Shown: piece after piece, positions 26,759 through 34,355 of the stretch | Position numbering within the stretch: the first letter of the stretch is position 1 | Layout of the letters: each line of letters begins with the position of its first letter | Source: Silvania confinis | Lineage (GTDB): Bacteria; Pseudomonadota; Gammaproteobacteria; Enterobacterales; Enterobacteriaceae | Direction of reading: 5' to 3' | NCBI RefSeq assembly: GCF_025564085.1 | Contig: NZ_JAMGZJ010000078.1 | Location: 992,001-1,056,000, forward strand | DNA: 64,000 bases | The notes under the pieces: model-generated | Told to the model about the DNA's origin: nothing | What the model saw: only the letters and a program-made list of their open reading frames with translations | Databases searched by the model: none | Program-made: the position numbers and the translations under genes

Positions 26759-26811
26759 AATGCACCTTTTGGTTAATCCCAGGGTGTCGCGTCAATCGGC
26801 GGAATATTTAA

Positions 26812-26825
26812 TGCATTCCAATGCA
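26812..26825. promoter_or_regulatory. Operator-like palindrome before the MHS operon
   Basis: TGCATTCCAATGCA is a 14-bp near-palindrome followed by CTGATTT. The same block, TGCATTCGAATGCA then TTGATTT, occurs at 27188 before the opposite arm. A LacI-type repressor (29450-30490) is the obvious candidate binder. Confidence 0.7.
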
Positions 26826-27187
26826 CTGATTTGAACCTACATACACACAGGTCAGAAGTCAAACCGCGAACCCGCCAAATGTTACCTCATTGTAAAAAAT
26901 GTGATGCGCGTTCTAATTACACATCCACGCGGCTATCAGACTTTCCTTTCCTGTTTCAGCAGTAGGCAGAAGGTGGCTAATCATGGTGGCAAACATCCTT
27001 GCACCCCTGCCTTTAGGGGCTTGCAGTCTTTTGGATACGTAGCGCGGTACCCACGACAGGGAGCTTATCGGCGGGGGATGCATTGAGATATTTGATTGCT
27101 CGTCAGCGATCATTGTCAATGGGTTGTTAATTTATTAGTGAGGATTGCAGCCTGGGTTGTTGTGCCTGGGTAAAAGTGATGATAGGG

Positions 27188-27201
27188 TGCATTCGAATGC
27201 A
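27188..27201. promoter_or_regulatory. Operator-like palindrome before the SnoaL-like genes
   Basis: TGCATTCGAATGCA is a perfect 14-bp palindrome with the central CG step common in LacI/GalR operators. It lies 55 bp before the ATG of the first SnoaL-like gene and has a twin at 26812. The distance from each operator to its gene start is nearly the same (about 55 bp). Confidence 0.72.
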
Positions 27202-27256
27202 TTGATTTGTGCATCCACATGACTCGCCATCACTTTCACCCGTTGAGGTACACATT

Positions 27257-28303
27257 ATGTTTGCAGACGATCATCTTTCTCCGGGCGCTTACGCCCCTTA
27301 TCGCGATCCCCGGGATTACATTCTGAGCTGGACGGACGAAATCTGGATTGACCGCGGTATCGGGCGGATTCGCGAACACTATGCCGATGACATCAAAGTC
27401 CACACTGCCTATGGCGAAACCTACGATATCGACCATGTCATTCAGAACAGCGTTATGAAGATGAGCGCATTCCCCAATGGCGGCGGCGGAACCGGAGAAG
27501 ACGTTGTCTGGGAACAGCGTGGGGAAAATGGCTTTATCTCTTCACACCGGGTCTTAAAAACCGGCACTCACAGTGGCTACTGGACCTACGGCGCGCCAAC
27601 GGGTCGCGACTGGATATCTCGTACGGTTGCTCACTGTCTGGTGCGTGACGGAAAAGTGGTGGAGGAGTGGTTGGTTCGCGACGAATATGCCGTGCTTCAG
27701 TCGCTGGGTCTGGATCCCGAAGTTGTTGCCGCCGATCTGGCCGCGGCTTCGCCTGTGACCGGGGAGTTACTCGATTTAGGGGCGGGTGGGGCGTTTGTGG
27801 GCAAGATTGGCAATCCTGCTGTCGAAGGGGTGTCCGGCAAGCGACCGCATCGTTATCTGAAAGAGTGTGAGCTAATTCAGAACATGTTTGAAGAGGTCTG
27901 GAACCAGAGACTTTTCAATCGCGTTAACCTGTACTGCGATCCCAAAATTGTCTCTCATACCGTCAGAATGCACCGGGAGCAGACGATTGAGTGTTACCAG
28001 CGCGAAATCATCAATATGCTCGCCGCGTTCCCGGACGGGAAGATGGAAGTGCGCGATATCGTGGTCAATGAGTCACCGGATCTCGGGCTGCGCATCGCGG
28101 TGATCTGGGTGATGGAAGCGACGTATTGCGGTGTGCCTCTGTATGGCAAACCTACCTATAGCCCGGTAAAAATCCTCGGCACCTCGCACTATGAAATGCG
28201 CGACGGGAAAATCCTGCGCGAGTGGCGTATTTACGATGAGATTGCCGTCATGGCGCAGATTATTCGGGCGCGTAATAACACGACCGCGATTAATGACAGG
28301 TAA
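27257..28303 (+). CDS. NTF2/SnoaL-like protein, first of two tandem paralogues
   Basis: The product has 348 residues from ATG 27257, which follows GAGG. It appears to contain two NTF2-like (SnoaL) cone folds. The first, about residues 20-160, includes SWTDEIWIDRGIGRIREHYA, VHTAYGETY and CLVRDGKVVEEWLVRDEYA. The second, about 205-340, includes MFEEVWNQRLF and YEMRDGKILREWRIYDEIA. SnoaL-type domains act as cyclases, isomerases, hydratases or dehydratases, usually with Asp/His pairs inside the cone. The next gene encodes a paralogue with the same architecture, so the two may form a heteromer or act in sequence. Function unknown. Confidence 0.75.
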   Translation: MFADDHLSPGAYAPYRDPRDYILSWTDEIWIDRGIGRIREHYADDIKVHTAYGETYDIDHVIQNSVMKMSAFPNGGGGTGEDVVWEQRGENGFISSHRVLKTGTHSGYWTYGAPTGRDWISRTVAHCLVRDGKVVEEWLVRDEYAVLQSLGLDPEVVAADLAAASPVTGELLDLGAGGAFVGKIGNPAVEGVSGKRPHRYLKECELIQNMFEEVWNQRLFNRVNLYCDPKIVSHTVRMHREQTIECYQREIINMLAAFPDGKMEVRDIVVNESPDLGLRIAVIWVMEATYCGVPLYGKPTYSPVKILGTSHYEMRDGKILREWRIYDEIAVMAQIIRARNNTTAINDR

Positions 28304-28356
28304 AGACTGGCTCATATTATTCCGTACCGATCAATCTTATTATTAATGAGTGAAAT

Positions 28357-29400
28357 ATGACTATTGATAAAGAACTGACAAAAGTGAATCCGGCTGCGTA
28401 TGCGCCTTACCGCAATCCGCGTGAATATATTACTAGCTGGACCGATAAAATCTGGATTGCGCGCGGACTCGGCCATATCCACGATCACTATTCTCCCGAT
28501 GTCAAAGTCCATACCGCCTATGGCGAAACCTACGGGATGGATAATGTCATTAGTAACTCGTTGCAAAAGATGGTGGCGTTTCCTAATCGCGGCGGCGGAC
28601 ATGATGATGTTGTGTGGGAAAAACGCGGTGACGATGGTTTTATCTCCTCGCACCGGGTGCTTAATAATGCCACGCACACAGGGCACTGGACCTATGGACC
28701 GCCGACAGGAAAAGACTGGGTCAACCGCAGCGTCGCTCATTGCCTGGTAAAAGATAATCTGGTTGTTGAAGAGTGGGTTATCCGTGACGAATTCGCCGTT
28801 CTTGAGCACCTCGGTTTAGATCCTTATAAAGTTGCCGCCGATTTAGCGAAGAAATCGCCCGTACTGGGAACGACAATTAATCGTGAAAACTCCTCAATTA
28901 CGGCGCTGGATAGCATTGATAACGTTCTGGCCCGAGGGATCTCCGGCCCTCGTCCCGATATTGGCAGGGCAGAGTGTGAAACTGTGCTGGCACTATTTGA
29001 TCGCGTATGGAATCAAAAATTCTTTGATGAAGTTCCTGAGCATTGTGCAGACAACATCGTCTGTCAAACCGTCCGTATGCGTCGGGTCATGGGCATCAAC
29101 CCATATCAAATGGAAACAATGGAACTGCTGTCCTTTATTCCAGATGGCAAGCTGGAAGTAAAAGATATCTGTGTTCATGATTCCGAGGATTTAGGGTTGC
29201 GCGTCGCCACCATCTGGTTATTGAAAGGGACCTACTCAGGCTCGCCGGTTTACGGGCCGACAAACAATGCCCCCATTAATATTCTTGGTTCCAGCCACTT
29301 CGAATTCCGAAACGGCAAAATAATTCGCGAATGGCGGATCTATGACGAGATAGCAATCCTCGCACAGATTCTGCGTAATGACAGTGTGAACAATAATTAA
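28357..29400 (+). CDS. NTF2/SnoaL-like protein, second of two tandem paralogues
   Basis: This 347-residue paralogue of the preceding product is alignable along its whole length. Shared blocks include AAYAPYRNPREYITSWTDKI, KVHTAYGETYGMDNVI and KIIREWRIYDEIAILAQI. The two-domain NTF2-like layout is the same. It lies 53 bp downstream on the same strand and is followed by a terminator, so the pair forms a bicistronic unit. The divergence is well beyond a recent duplication, suggesting different or complementary roles. Function unknown. Confidence 0.75.
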   Translation: MTIDKELTKVNPAAYAPYRNPREYITSWTDKIWIARGLGHIHDHYSPDVKVHTAYGETYGMDNVISNSLQKMVAFPNRGGGHDDVVWEKRGDDGFISSHRVLNNATHTGHWTYGPPTGKDWVNRSVAHCLVKDNLVVEEWVIRDEFAVLEHLGLDPYKVAADLAKKSPVLGTTINRENSSITALDSIDNVLARGISGPRPDIGRAECETVLALFDRVWNQKFFDEVPEHCADNIVCQTVRMRRVMGINPYQMETMELLSFIPDGKLEVKDICVHDSEDLGLRVATIWLLKGTYSGSPVYGPTNNAPINILGSSHFEFRNGKIIREWRIYDEIAILAQILRNDSVNNN

Positions 29401-29414
29401 GCGGTTGATGCACT

Positions 29415-29447
29415 GGGCTCCTTCTGAACGAGGAGCCCGAATTTTTT
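29415..29447 (+). terminator. Rho-independent terminator after the SnoaL-like pair
   Basis: GGGCTCC (29415-29421) pairs with GGAGCCC (29432-29438), with a 10-nt loop, followed by GA and six T. It ends the rightward unit just before the convergent LacI-type gene. Confidence 0.9.
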
Positions 29448-29449
29448 GG

Positions 29450-30490
29450 CTAAGCTGACGTCCGCGCGATAAGTATTCCGCGGATCGTGACGGTTTCTTC
29501 CGGTAATTCCGGTTGGGCAATGCGTCTTAAAATCAAATCTACTGCCCGGGTTGCCATCGGAACGATTTGTTGATGGATCGTCGTCAAATTATAGACAGGC
29601 CGGCCAGCATCGGAAACATTGTCAAATCCCGCGACAGAAACCGCGTCAGGAATGGACAGGTTACACGTATAACGGCACGCATCCATTACGCCAAGTGCAA
29701 GCTGGTCGTTTACGCAAAATATGGCCTCAGGCAGAGCGGAATCAGCGAAGTACGATAAAAACTGATCTCGACCGTTTTCGTAGGTATAGCCAGCATGAAT
29801 GCAGGTGATGTCTACGCCGCCGAGTTTATCGATGGCTTCAATAAATCCTTTTAATCTGGCGCGACTAACCGAATCTTCTGGTGCATCAATAGGGCCACCC
29901 ACGCATAAAATACGCCGATGTCCAGCAGCGTGAAGTCTTGACGCCATCTGAGCAGACCCTTCGGCCTGATCAGTCAAAATACAGTCCGTTCCTTTAGAGC
30001 GAATATTTCGGTTAAAGAAGACAATAGGCACGCGGCGTTTTACAAACAGCTGAATTTGCTCTTCGTCCATAAAAACGCAGGAAATAAGGCCATCAAGAGG
30101 GTAGGCGAGTGCTTCTGGCAACGTGGTTTCGATCGCGCTCTCGTTTTCGACAATCATCAACAGCATGCTGATATTGGCTTGTTTCAGCGCACTGGAGATA
30201 GCATTTACGAGTTCCGGGTTGTTACACAGCGTGAACTCAGAACATATCACCCCAACCATATTGGAGCGTTGCGTAATCAGCGAGCGCGCAAGGCTGTTTG
30301 GCGTATATCCCAGTTCGGCAGCAATTTTAAGTACCCGGGCGCGAGTGGATTCCGAAATATTGCTGTCTTCTTTAAAGCATCTGGAAACGGTTGATTGCGC
30401 CACACCTGCAGCATGCGCAACATCGTAGGACGATGCTCTTGCGTATCGTTTCTCACCATCAGGTTGATTTTTAGGTTCTTTCGTGGCCAT
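29450..30490 (-). CDS. LacI/GalR-family transcriptional regulator of the catabolic cluster
   Basis: The product has about 346 residues from ATG 30490; an upstream in-frame start at 30547 would add 19 non-conserved residues, and neither has a strong ribosome site. The helix-turn-helix is SYDVAHAAGVAQSTVSRCF, followed by a hinge helix (TPNSLARSLITQRSN). The sensor domain has MLLMIVENE, CILTDQAEGSAQMASRLHAAGHRRI and PEAIFCVNDQLALGVMDACR, as in GalR-type proteins. It is convergent with the SnoaL-like pair and is the only regulator in the cluster. It probably binds the two matching palindromes at 26812 and 27188. Confidence 0.87.
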   Translation of the reverse strand: MATKEPKNQPDGEKRYARASSYDVAHAAGVAQSTVSRCFKEDSNISESTRARVLKIAAELGYTPNSLARSLITQRSNMVGVICSEFTLCNNPELVNAISSALKQANISMLLMIVENESAIETTLPEALAYPLDGLISCVFMDEEQIQLFVKRRVPIVFFNRNIRSKGTDCILTDQAEGSAQMASRLHAAGHRRILCVGGPIDAPEDSVSRARLKGFIEAIDKLGGVDITCIHAGYTYENGRDQFLSYFADSALPEAIFCVNDQLALGVMDACRYTCNLSIPDAVSVAGFDNVSDAGRPVYNLTTIHQQIVPMATRAVDLILRRIAQPELPEETVTIRGILIARTSA

Positions 30491-30718
30491 TTTTACACAA
30501 CTGTTTCCTGTAAACCGTTTGAAAGAGGTAAGGCGAACTATTTTCAACGCGGTTCGTCATTATAATTCATTGATATAACAGATAGTAAACGCTCGTACTT
30601 GTTTCCTCAACATTTCTACCCACGCATGGTGGGAACCGTCGATCTGAACAAATTCTCGGGAACACTAACGCCGGTATCTGAGTTGAAAGTAACATCAGAA
30701 TATCGCGTGTATGACTTT

Positions 30719-30746
30719 AGTGCGCATAATGTATATTATGTTAAAT
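30719..30746 (+). other. dif site (XerCD chromosome dimer resolution)
   Basis: This 28-bp sequence matches the E. coli dif site at 27 of 28 positions. The XerC arm reads AGTGCGCATAA (E. coli has G first), the centre TGTATA, and the XerD arm TTATGTTAAAT. It marks where XerC and XerD, activated by FtsK, resolve chromosome dimers at division, and so places the window at the replication terminus. Integrative elements that exploit Xer also insert here, and accessory genes follow directly to the right. I found no second copy in the window. Confidence 0.93.
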
Positions 30747-30812
30747 GTAGTTCGTCGTTCATTTAATTCATAACCGCCCACAAAATACGATTAATCATAC
30801 ATTTACCTATCC

Positions 30813-31163
30813 TTGCAGCCGATATCGACAGCTTTAACTGCCGCGCCCTCTTCGTCCTCCGTTGCTACACCACTGGAAATCGTCAAACGGACCGGCCAAC
30901 TGGCGGTCACAGAACACATGACTTTGGACAATACCATCAAAGCCAACCTGCAAACTTTTGACGATCGGGATGATGTAGCCGGGTTTGTCGAGGCGTCATT
31001 TGCTGACGGCCTCTTTGAAGATGTTGCTGCTGCTGTTGAAGAAATCCGCGACTCAGAAGGACCAGAGCAAGCCTCTGCCATGGTGGCAAGACTGATTGCC
31101 AAAAAAAGGCGTTACAGCAAGCCTTTGATGTTCTTCACGTTAGAAGACGTGCTTTCTTGTTGA
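30813..31163 (+). CDS. Hypothetical acidic small protein next to dif
   Basis: The open frame starts with TTG and encodes up to 116 residues; an ATG start at 30918 would give about 81. The central part is acidic and helical (DDRDDVAGFVEASFADG, then DVAAAVEEIRDSEGPEQ), with a basic patch after it (LIAKKRRYSKP). It faintly resembles the spacing of small addiction-module antidotes, but I see no helix-turn-helix. Possibly a fragment of a mobile element. The function and even the coding status are uncertain. Confidence 0.35.
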   Translation: MQPISTALTAAPSSSSVATPLEIVKRTGQLAVTEHMTLDNTIKANLQTFDDRDDVAGFVEASFADGLFEDVAAAVEEIRDSEGPEQASAMVARLIAKKRRYSKPLMFFTLEDVLSC

Positions 31164-31360
31164 TGTTTTGTAGCATATGCACAAGAAAGCAGCCAGATAA
31201 CCTCCAAAATTTAGTAACATGTTGTCATATGCCATCTCAGGATCATTCCAGGAAACAGGTTTTGGAGCCGGAAAGTCAACATGACGCCCTGACCTGCCCC
31301 CGATAACTAAATCAGCTAACGCCCAAATAAGCGGTGAGAAGCATCCACTGCCTTTTCTAG

Positions 31361-32230
31361 TTATGTTTTTTCTGAGTCCGGCCGCTTGAGGACTGAACTC
31401 ATGTGTTCATATGATTGCGCAATTAGCGTTGTAGTATTAACCAGAACATTGCGTCCTGTATCTTCACCTAGCCTGCGAACACTAATTCTAAGTCGGTATT
31501 CTTCTCCATCATCGGATCCTAACACTGTGACTTTTTCTACTTGTTCTCTTTCGGTCACTAACAGTGGACGAAAGTCTGGTCTGGCCTGAAAATACTCATT
31601 GATCACACGAACAATATAAGCTCGTGCATGCTCCTCACCAATTGATTCTTTTCTGGCTTCATATTTTTCTGTTGCTACTGGTGAACACAATACTTCGATA
31701 TTTGTGAGGCAAGTGTATGGTTGATTCTGTGCTTGCTCTACAAAGTTAAGAATTATTGCGAACAGACCATTTACGTCACCCCAGTCGATTGACCAATCAA
31801 CATGATACTCCGGCTCTTTTGCTCTAGCGAGAAAAGGACTAGTTACTTTTGCTATCCCCTCGACAACAGTTCTTAAACCATCATCAAAGCTAGTTCGAAA
31901 ATCAGCGTATAGTTTACCTCTTGCAAAAAGAGGGATATCACAGTCTTCCAATAACACAGGCATTACAACAACTCGTTTTTCTTCAAGCTCACGTAGAAAA
32001 CCTGATGAAAGTTCCCTTTTACACCACTCGGAAGCAATGGATGCTTTTGACAGAATGACTAGAAGTGCGCTTGCTCCATCTACAGCATCCTGCACTTTGT
32101 CGATAATCGAGTCACCAATACTTAACTCCCATCGATCAAGCCATACATTTACATTTCTATGGACCAATTGAATTGCAAGCTTGTCCACGAAGTCCTTATT
32201 TTCATGTGAGTAACTTATAAATATTGGCAT
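31361..32230 (-). CDS. TIR-domain protein with uncharacterised C-terminal domain
   Basis: This 289-residue protein has an N-terminal TIR domain (residues about 1-130): FISYSHENKDFVDKLA is box 1, VWLDRWELSIGD the second conserved region, and SKASIASEWCKREL holds Glu73, the position of the catalytic Glu in NAD-cleaving TIR enzymes. The C-terminal half (about 140-289) matches nothing I recognise; its strand-rich pattern (VTVLGSDDGEEYRLRISVRR) could be a ligand sensor. The gene is AT-richer than its neighbours. Bacterial TIR proteins often act in antiphage defence by depleting NAD+. A defence role here is inference. Confidence 0.82.
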   Translation of the reverse strand: MPIFISYSHENKDFVDKLAIQLVHRNVNVWLDRWELSIGDSIIDKVQDAVDGASALLVILSKASIASEWCKRELSSGFLRELEEKRVVVMPVLLEDCDIPLFARGKLYADFRTSFDDGLRTVVEGIAKVTSPFLARAKEPEYHVDWSIDWGDVNGLFAIILNFVEQAQNQPYTCLTNIEVLCSPVATEKYEARKESIGEEHARAYIVRVINEYFQARPDFRPLLVTEREQVEKVTVLGSDDGEEYRLRISVRRLGEDTGRNVLVNTTTLIAQSYEHMSSVLKRPDSEKT

Positions 32231-32461
32231 TAGTAGAACCCTTCTCTATTTAGAAGTGAGGCGTAACAGTTATTAGGCAGACAACGTATTCCAGAGCTTG
32301 TCCAGCTAAAACTCCTTATGTAATCCTTTCAACCATTCATCCCGGCCAAGCTTTGCACAACTATCTGTATAGAACTCAGCGATTGGATAAGCAGCTCATG
32401 AAATGCAGACACTATCGGTCTAACACACTTTAGCACGGCCAAGTGAGCAATAGGTTTATTA

Positions 32462-32752
32462 TTAATAACCACAAGCCAGACAGTTACTATACTCAGCTGA
32501 AATGACATCCCCTGGGCATGTATCACTAGTTGATGTTTGATGATTAATATCACAAGCTTCTCTTTTCACTCTATGTTCCAGGTTACATACTGGGCAATGT
32601 AGAAGTGTCTCATCAGTTTTTTTGGAACGAAGTCGTGCAAGCTTTAATGATAATTTATTATCTTTATGACTTTCATCTAGACATTTTGGACAAAAATAGG
32701 CCCTTTGATTTTTTTCTATACATAAGTTAAATGAGATCCGAATTAACGACAT
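32462..32752 (-). CDS. Hypothetical zinc-ribbon protein
   Basis: This 96-residue product has two CxxC knuckles, CPKC near residue 21 and CPVC near residue 53, plus further Cys (REACDIN, DTCPG, NCLACGY). These could form one or two zinc ribbons. No clear ribosome site precedes ATG 32752, so the start is uncertain. It lies upstream of the TIR gene on the same strand with a 231-bp gap, in the same AT-rich patch. It may be a DNA- or RNA-binding partner, or a decayed gene. Confidence 0.45.
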   Translation of the reverse strand: MSLIRISFNLCIEKNQRAYFCPKCLDESHKDNKLSLKLARLRSKKTDETLLHCPVCNLEHRVKREACDINHQTSTSDTCPGDVISAEYSNCLACGY

Positions 32753-32830
32753 AAGGTCTTATCAAACACGACTATCCGAGCTTTCAATGAACTCCCCCTC
32801 TCTTTCTGCTCTACACTCAACCCAGCACTA

Positions 32831-32852
32831 AAAACCCGGCGCGCTGGCCGGG
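32831..32852 (-). terminator. Rho-independent terminator of the HipA-like gene
   Basis: Read on the minus strand, CCCGGCC and GCCGGG form a GC-rich stem around a short loop, followed by a run of T. It lies 26 bp after the stop of the 32878-34182 gene. Confidence 0.75.
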
Positions 32853-32877
32853 TCCGTCATTAAAGCACTTTCGTTGA

Positions 32878-34182
32878 TTATCCCATCCGCGATATGCGCG
32901 ACGTAATCTCATCAAGATGACCACGCAGCGCCGTCAGGCATGGGACAAAATTTTCAGAGAAGCCGTTGCAACTGGTGGCTAAAGAAAAAAAGTTTTCCGC
33001 CAGATCCAGTGCTTCACGCCATACATCCCCACCGATCGTATCAGGCAGTGTCGCCGGTCGCAGCGTATTGACGAGTTCGCCTCCTGCTTTCGGGGCAAAC
33101 CCCATGGGCAAAATGTCGTAGGCTGGCGCAAGATTGTATGGACGACCACGGCCACTGATGAACGACAGATTGCCGTGGTGCATGTCGGTATTGCCGATCA
33201 GCATTCCAAATGCCCAAAGCCGCGCCGTGCCAATGGCGGCATCGGGATGAACTTGCTCCTGCTTAATTAACTCATTAACCAGAACCGGCCAGGCGTCCCT
33301 CGCCCGCCCGACAAACTCCGCATCCAGAGCCCGCAATGAAAAAAGACCGATACGGCCCAGGGGACCGACGCGATCAAACCGGGGGATCTCAAGGAAGCGC
33401 TGCCCTCCTGTATCAAATACCTCTGTTTCAACGCCAAGTACTTTTAACGCAAGATGTTCGGCCTGAAGCAAGTCGCGCCAGCGTTCGCTTATCGGGTTGT
33501 CGTCCAGAGCCGTGAATTTAACGATTACGTGGCCACGTTCGGTATAGGTGCAAAATTTGGGTTGCTCGCCCCCTGCAGATGATCCCGGTACCTGACCGGA
33601 GCTGGCAGCCATCGCCAGCGCGGGATAAGCAGTGGCGCGATCAACGGGTGTAGGCAACGGCATCTCCAGGAACTGGTTTCTGGCCTGTTCCCCTATTAAT
33701 AGATTCCCGACCGCATCGTGGCCATGAGCCAGTAAAGCTCGGATGACGTCGGTGTCTGTCCAGTGGTCCGGATTCGGCGGCAAACCAAGCCCGGTAGAAT
33801 AAGTTGATGCGTATGCCCGGCCAAGATAGCCCTGCGGCCGCATGTCAAACAGCCACCAGGGCAGCCCGTCACTGTGGAGACACACGTTATCAGTCTGCTC
33901 CATGACAAAGCCGTCTGGATAAACGGGAATGAGTCTGCCGAGCGATTGCAGCTGGCCCTCTTCGGTTATGCGGTAAATAGGCGCCGAACTGAACTGGCGA
34001 AAAGCGTCCCGCAGCGCATATTGAATAGATGGACCGGAGCCGATTCGAACAACATCATCACCCATTGCTTTTAATGCCCGGGAGGCGGTTGGCTGACTAA
34101 TACCAATAATATCAATCAACTGCCTCACTGGCATTGGCCCCTGGCGCAGCAACTGGTGTATCATGTCCGATCGATTTGTCAT
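32878..34182 (-). CDS. HipA-family kinase with N-terminal HTH (YjjJ/HipH-like)
   Basis: This 434-residue protein has an N-terminal winged helix-turn-helix (PVRQLIDIIGISQPTASRALKAMG). A HipA-type Ser/Thr kinase follows: GSSAGGEQPKFC is the P-loop-like motif, HVIVKF the ATP-binding Lys region, LIGNTDMHHGNLSF the catalytic Asp and Asn region, and YDILPMGF the metal-binding Asp. It is the same architecture as E. coli YjjJ (HipH), a toxin that carries its own DNA-binding domain instead of a HipB partner. Three 12-bp direct repeats just upstream may be its own operator. Its target here is unknown. Confidence 0.87.
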   Translation of the reverse strand: MTNRSDMIHQLLRQGPMPVRQLIDIIGISQPTASRALKAMGDDVVRIGSGPSIQYALRDAFRQFSSAPIYRITEEGQLQSLGRLIPVYPDGFVMEQTDNVCLHSDGLPWWLFDMRPQGYLGRAYASTYSTGLGLPPNPDHWTDTDVIRALLAHGHDAVGNLLIGEQARNQFLEMPLPTPVDRATAYPALAMAASSGQVPGSSAGGEQPKFCTYTERGHVIVKFTALDDNPISERWRDLLQAEHLALKVLGVETEVFDTGGQRFLEIPRFDRVGPLGRIGLFSLRALDAEFVGRARDAWPVLVNELIKQEQVHPDAAIGTARLWAFGMLIGNTDMHHGNLSFISGRGRPYNLAPAYDILPMGFAPKAGGELVNTLRPATLPDTIGGDVWREALDLAENFFSLATSCNGFSENFVPCLTALRGHLDEITSRISRMG

Positions 34183-34199
34183 TGTGATGAATCACTCAA

Positions 34200-34236
34200 T
34201 GAATAGATAGATGAATAGCTCTGTGAATAGATAATC
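34200..34236. repeat. Three 12-bp direct repeats upstream of the HipA-like gene
   Basis: TGAATAGATAGA (34200), TGAATAGCTCTG (34212) and TGAATAGATAAT (34224) are in exact 12-bp register. They begin 18 bp before the start codon at 34182. Position suggests an operator for the HTH of the encoded protein. Confidence 0.6.
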
Positions 34237-34310
34237 TATCATTAAATGGTTTGATTTGAAAATGCGGGATTTGCGAGGAGGGAAATCGTAACGCTTGTTA
34301 TCCTGGTCTG

Positions 34311-34340
34311 CGTGAGAACCCCTGTCACGGAGTTCTCACG
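34311..34340. terminator. Hairpin downstream of the membrane-protein gene
   Basis: CGTGAGAAC (34311-34319) and GTTCTCACG (34332-34340) form a perfect 9-bp stem with a 12-nt loop. It lies 16 bp beyond the stop of the leftward gene at 34356. There is no T run, so termination is possible but unproven. Confidence 0.45.
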
Positions 34341-34355
34341 AAGTGAAAAGCACCA

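Larger units (their letters stand above)
26759..27256. other. Divergent promoter region of the catabolic cluster
   Basis: This 498-bp noncoding region separates the MHS operon from the SnoaL-like genes. It holds one operator-like palindrome near each gene start, a short direct repeat (CCTGGGT twice near 27150-27170) and a weak hairpin around 27004-27019. I see no ORF worth calling. Confidence 0.6.

Noticed and set aside
31217..31232. Second Ter-like sequence (ATGTTGTCATAT)
   Set aside because: It matches only the TGTTGT part and lacks the AACTAA half needed for Tus.
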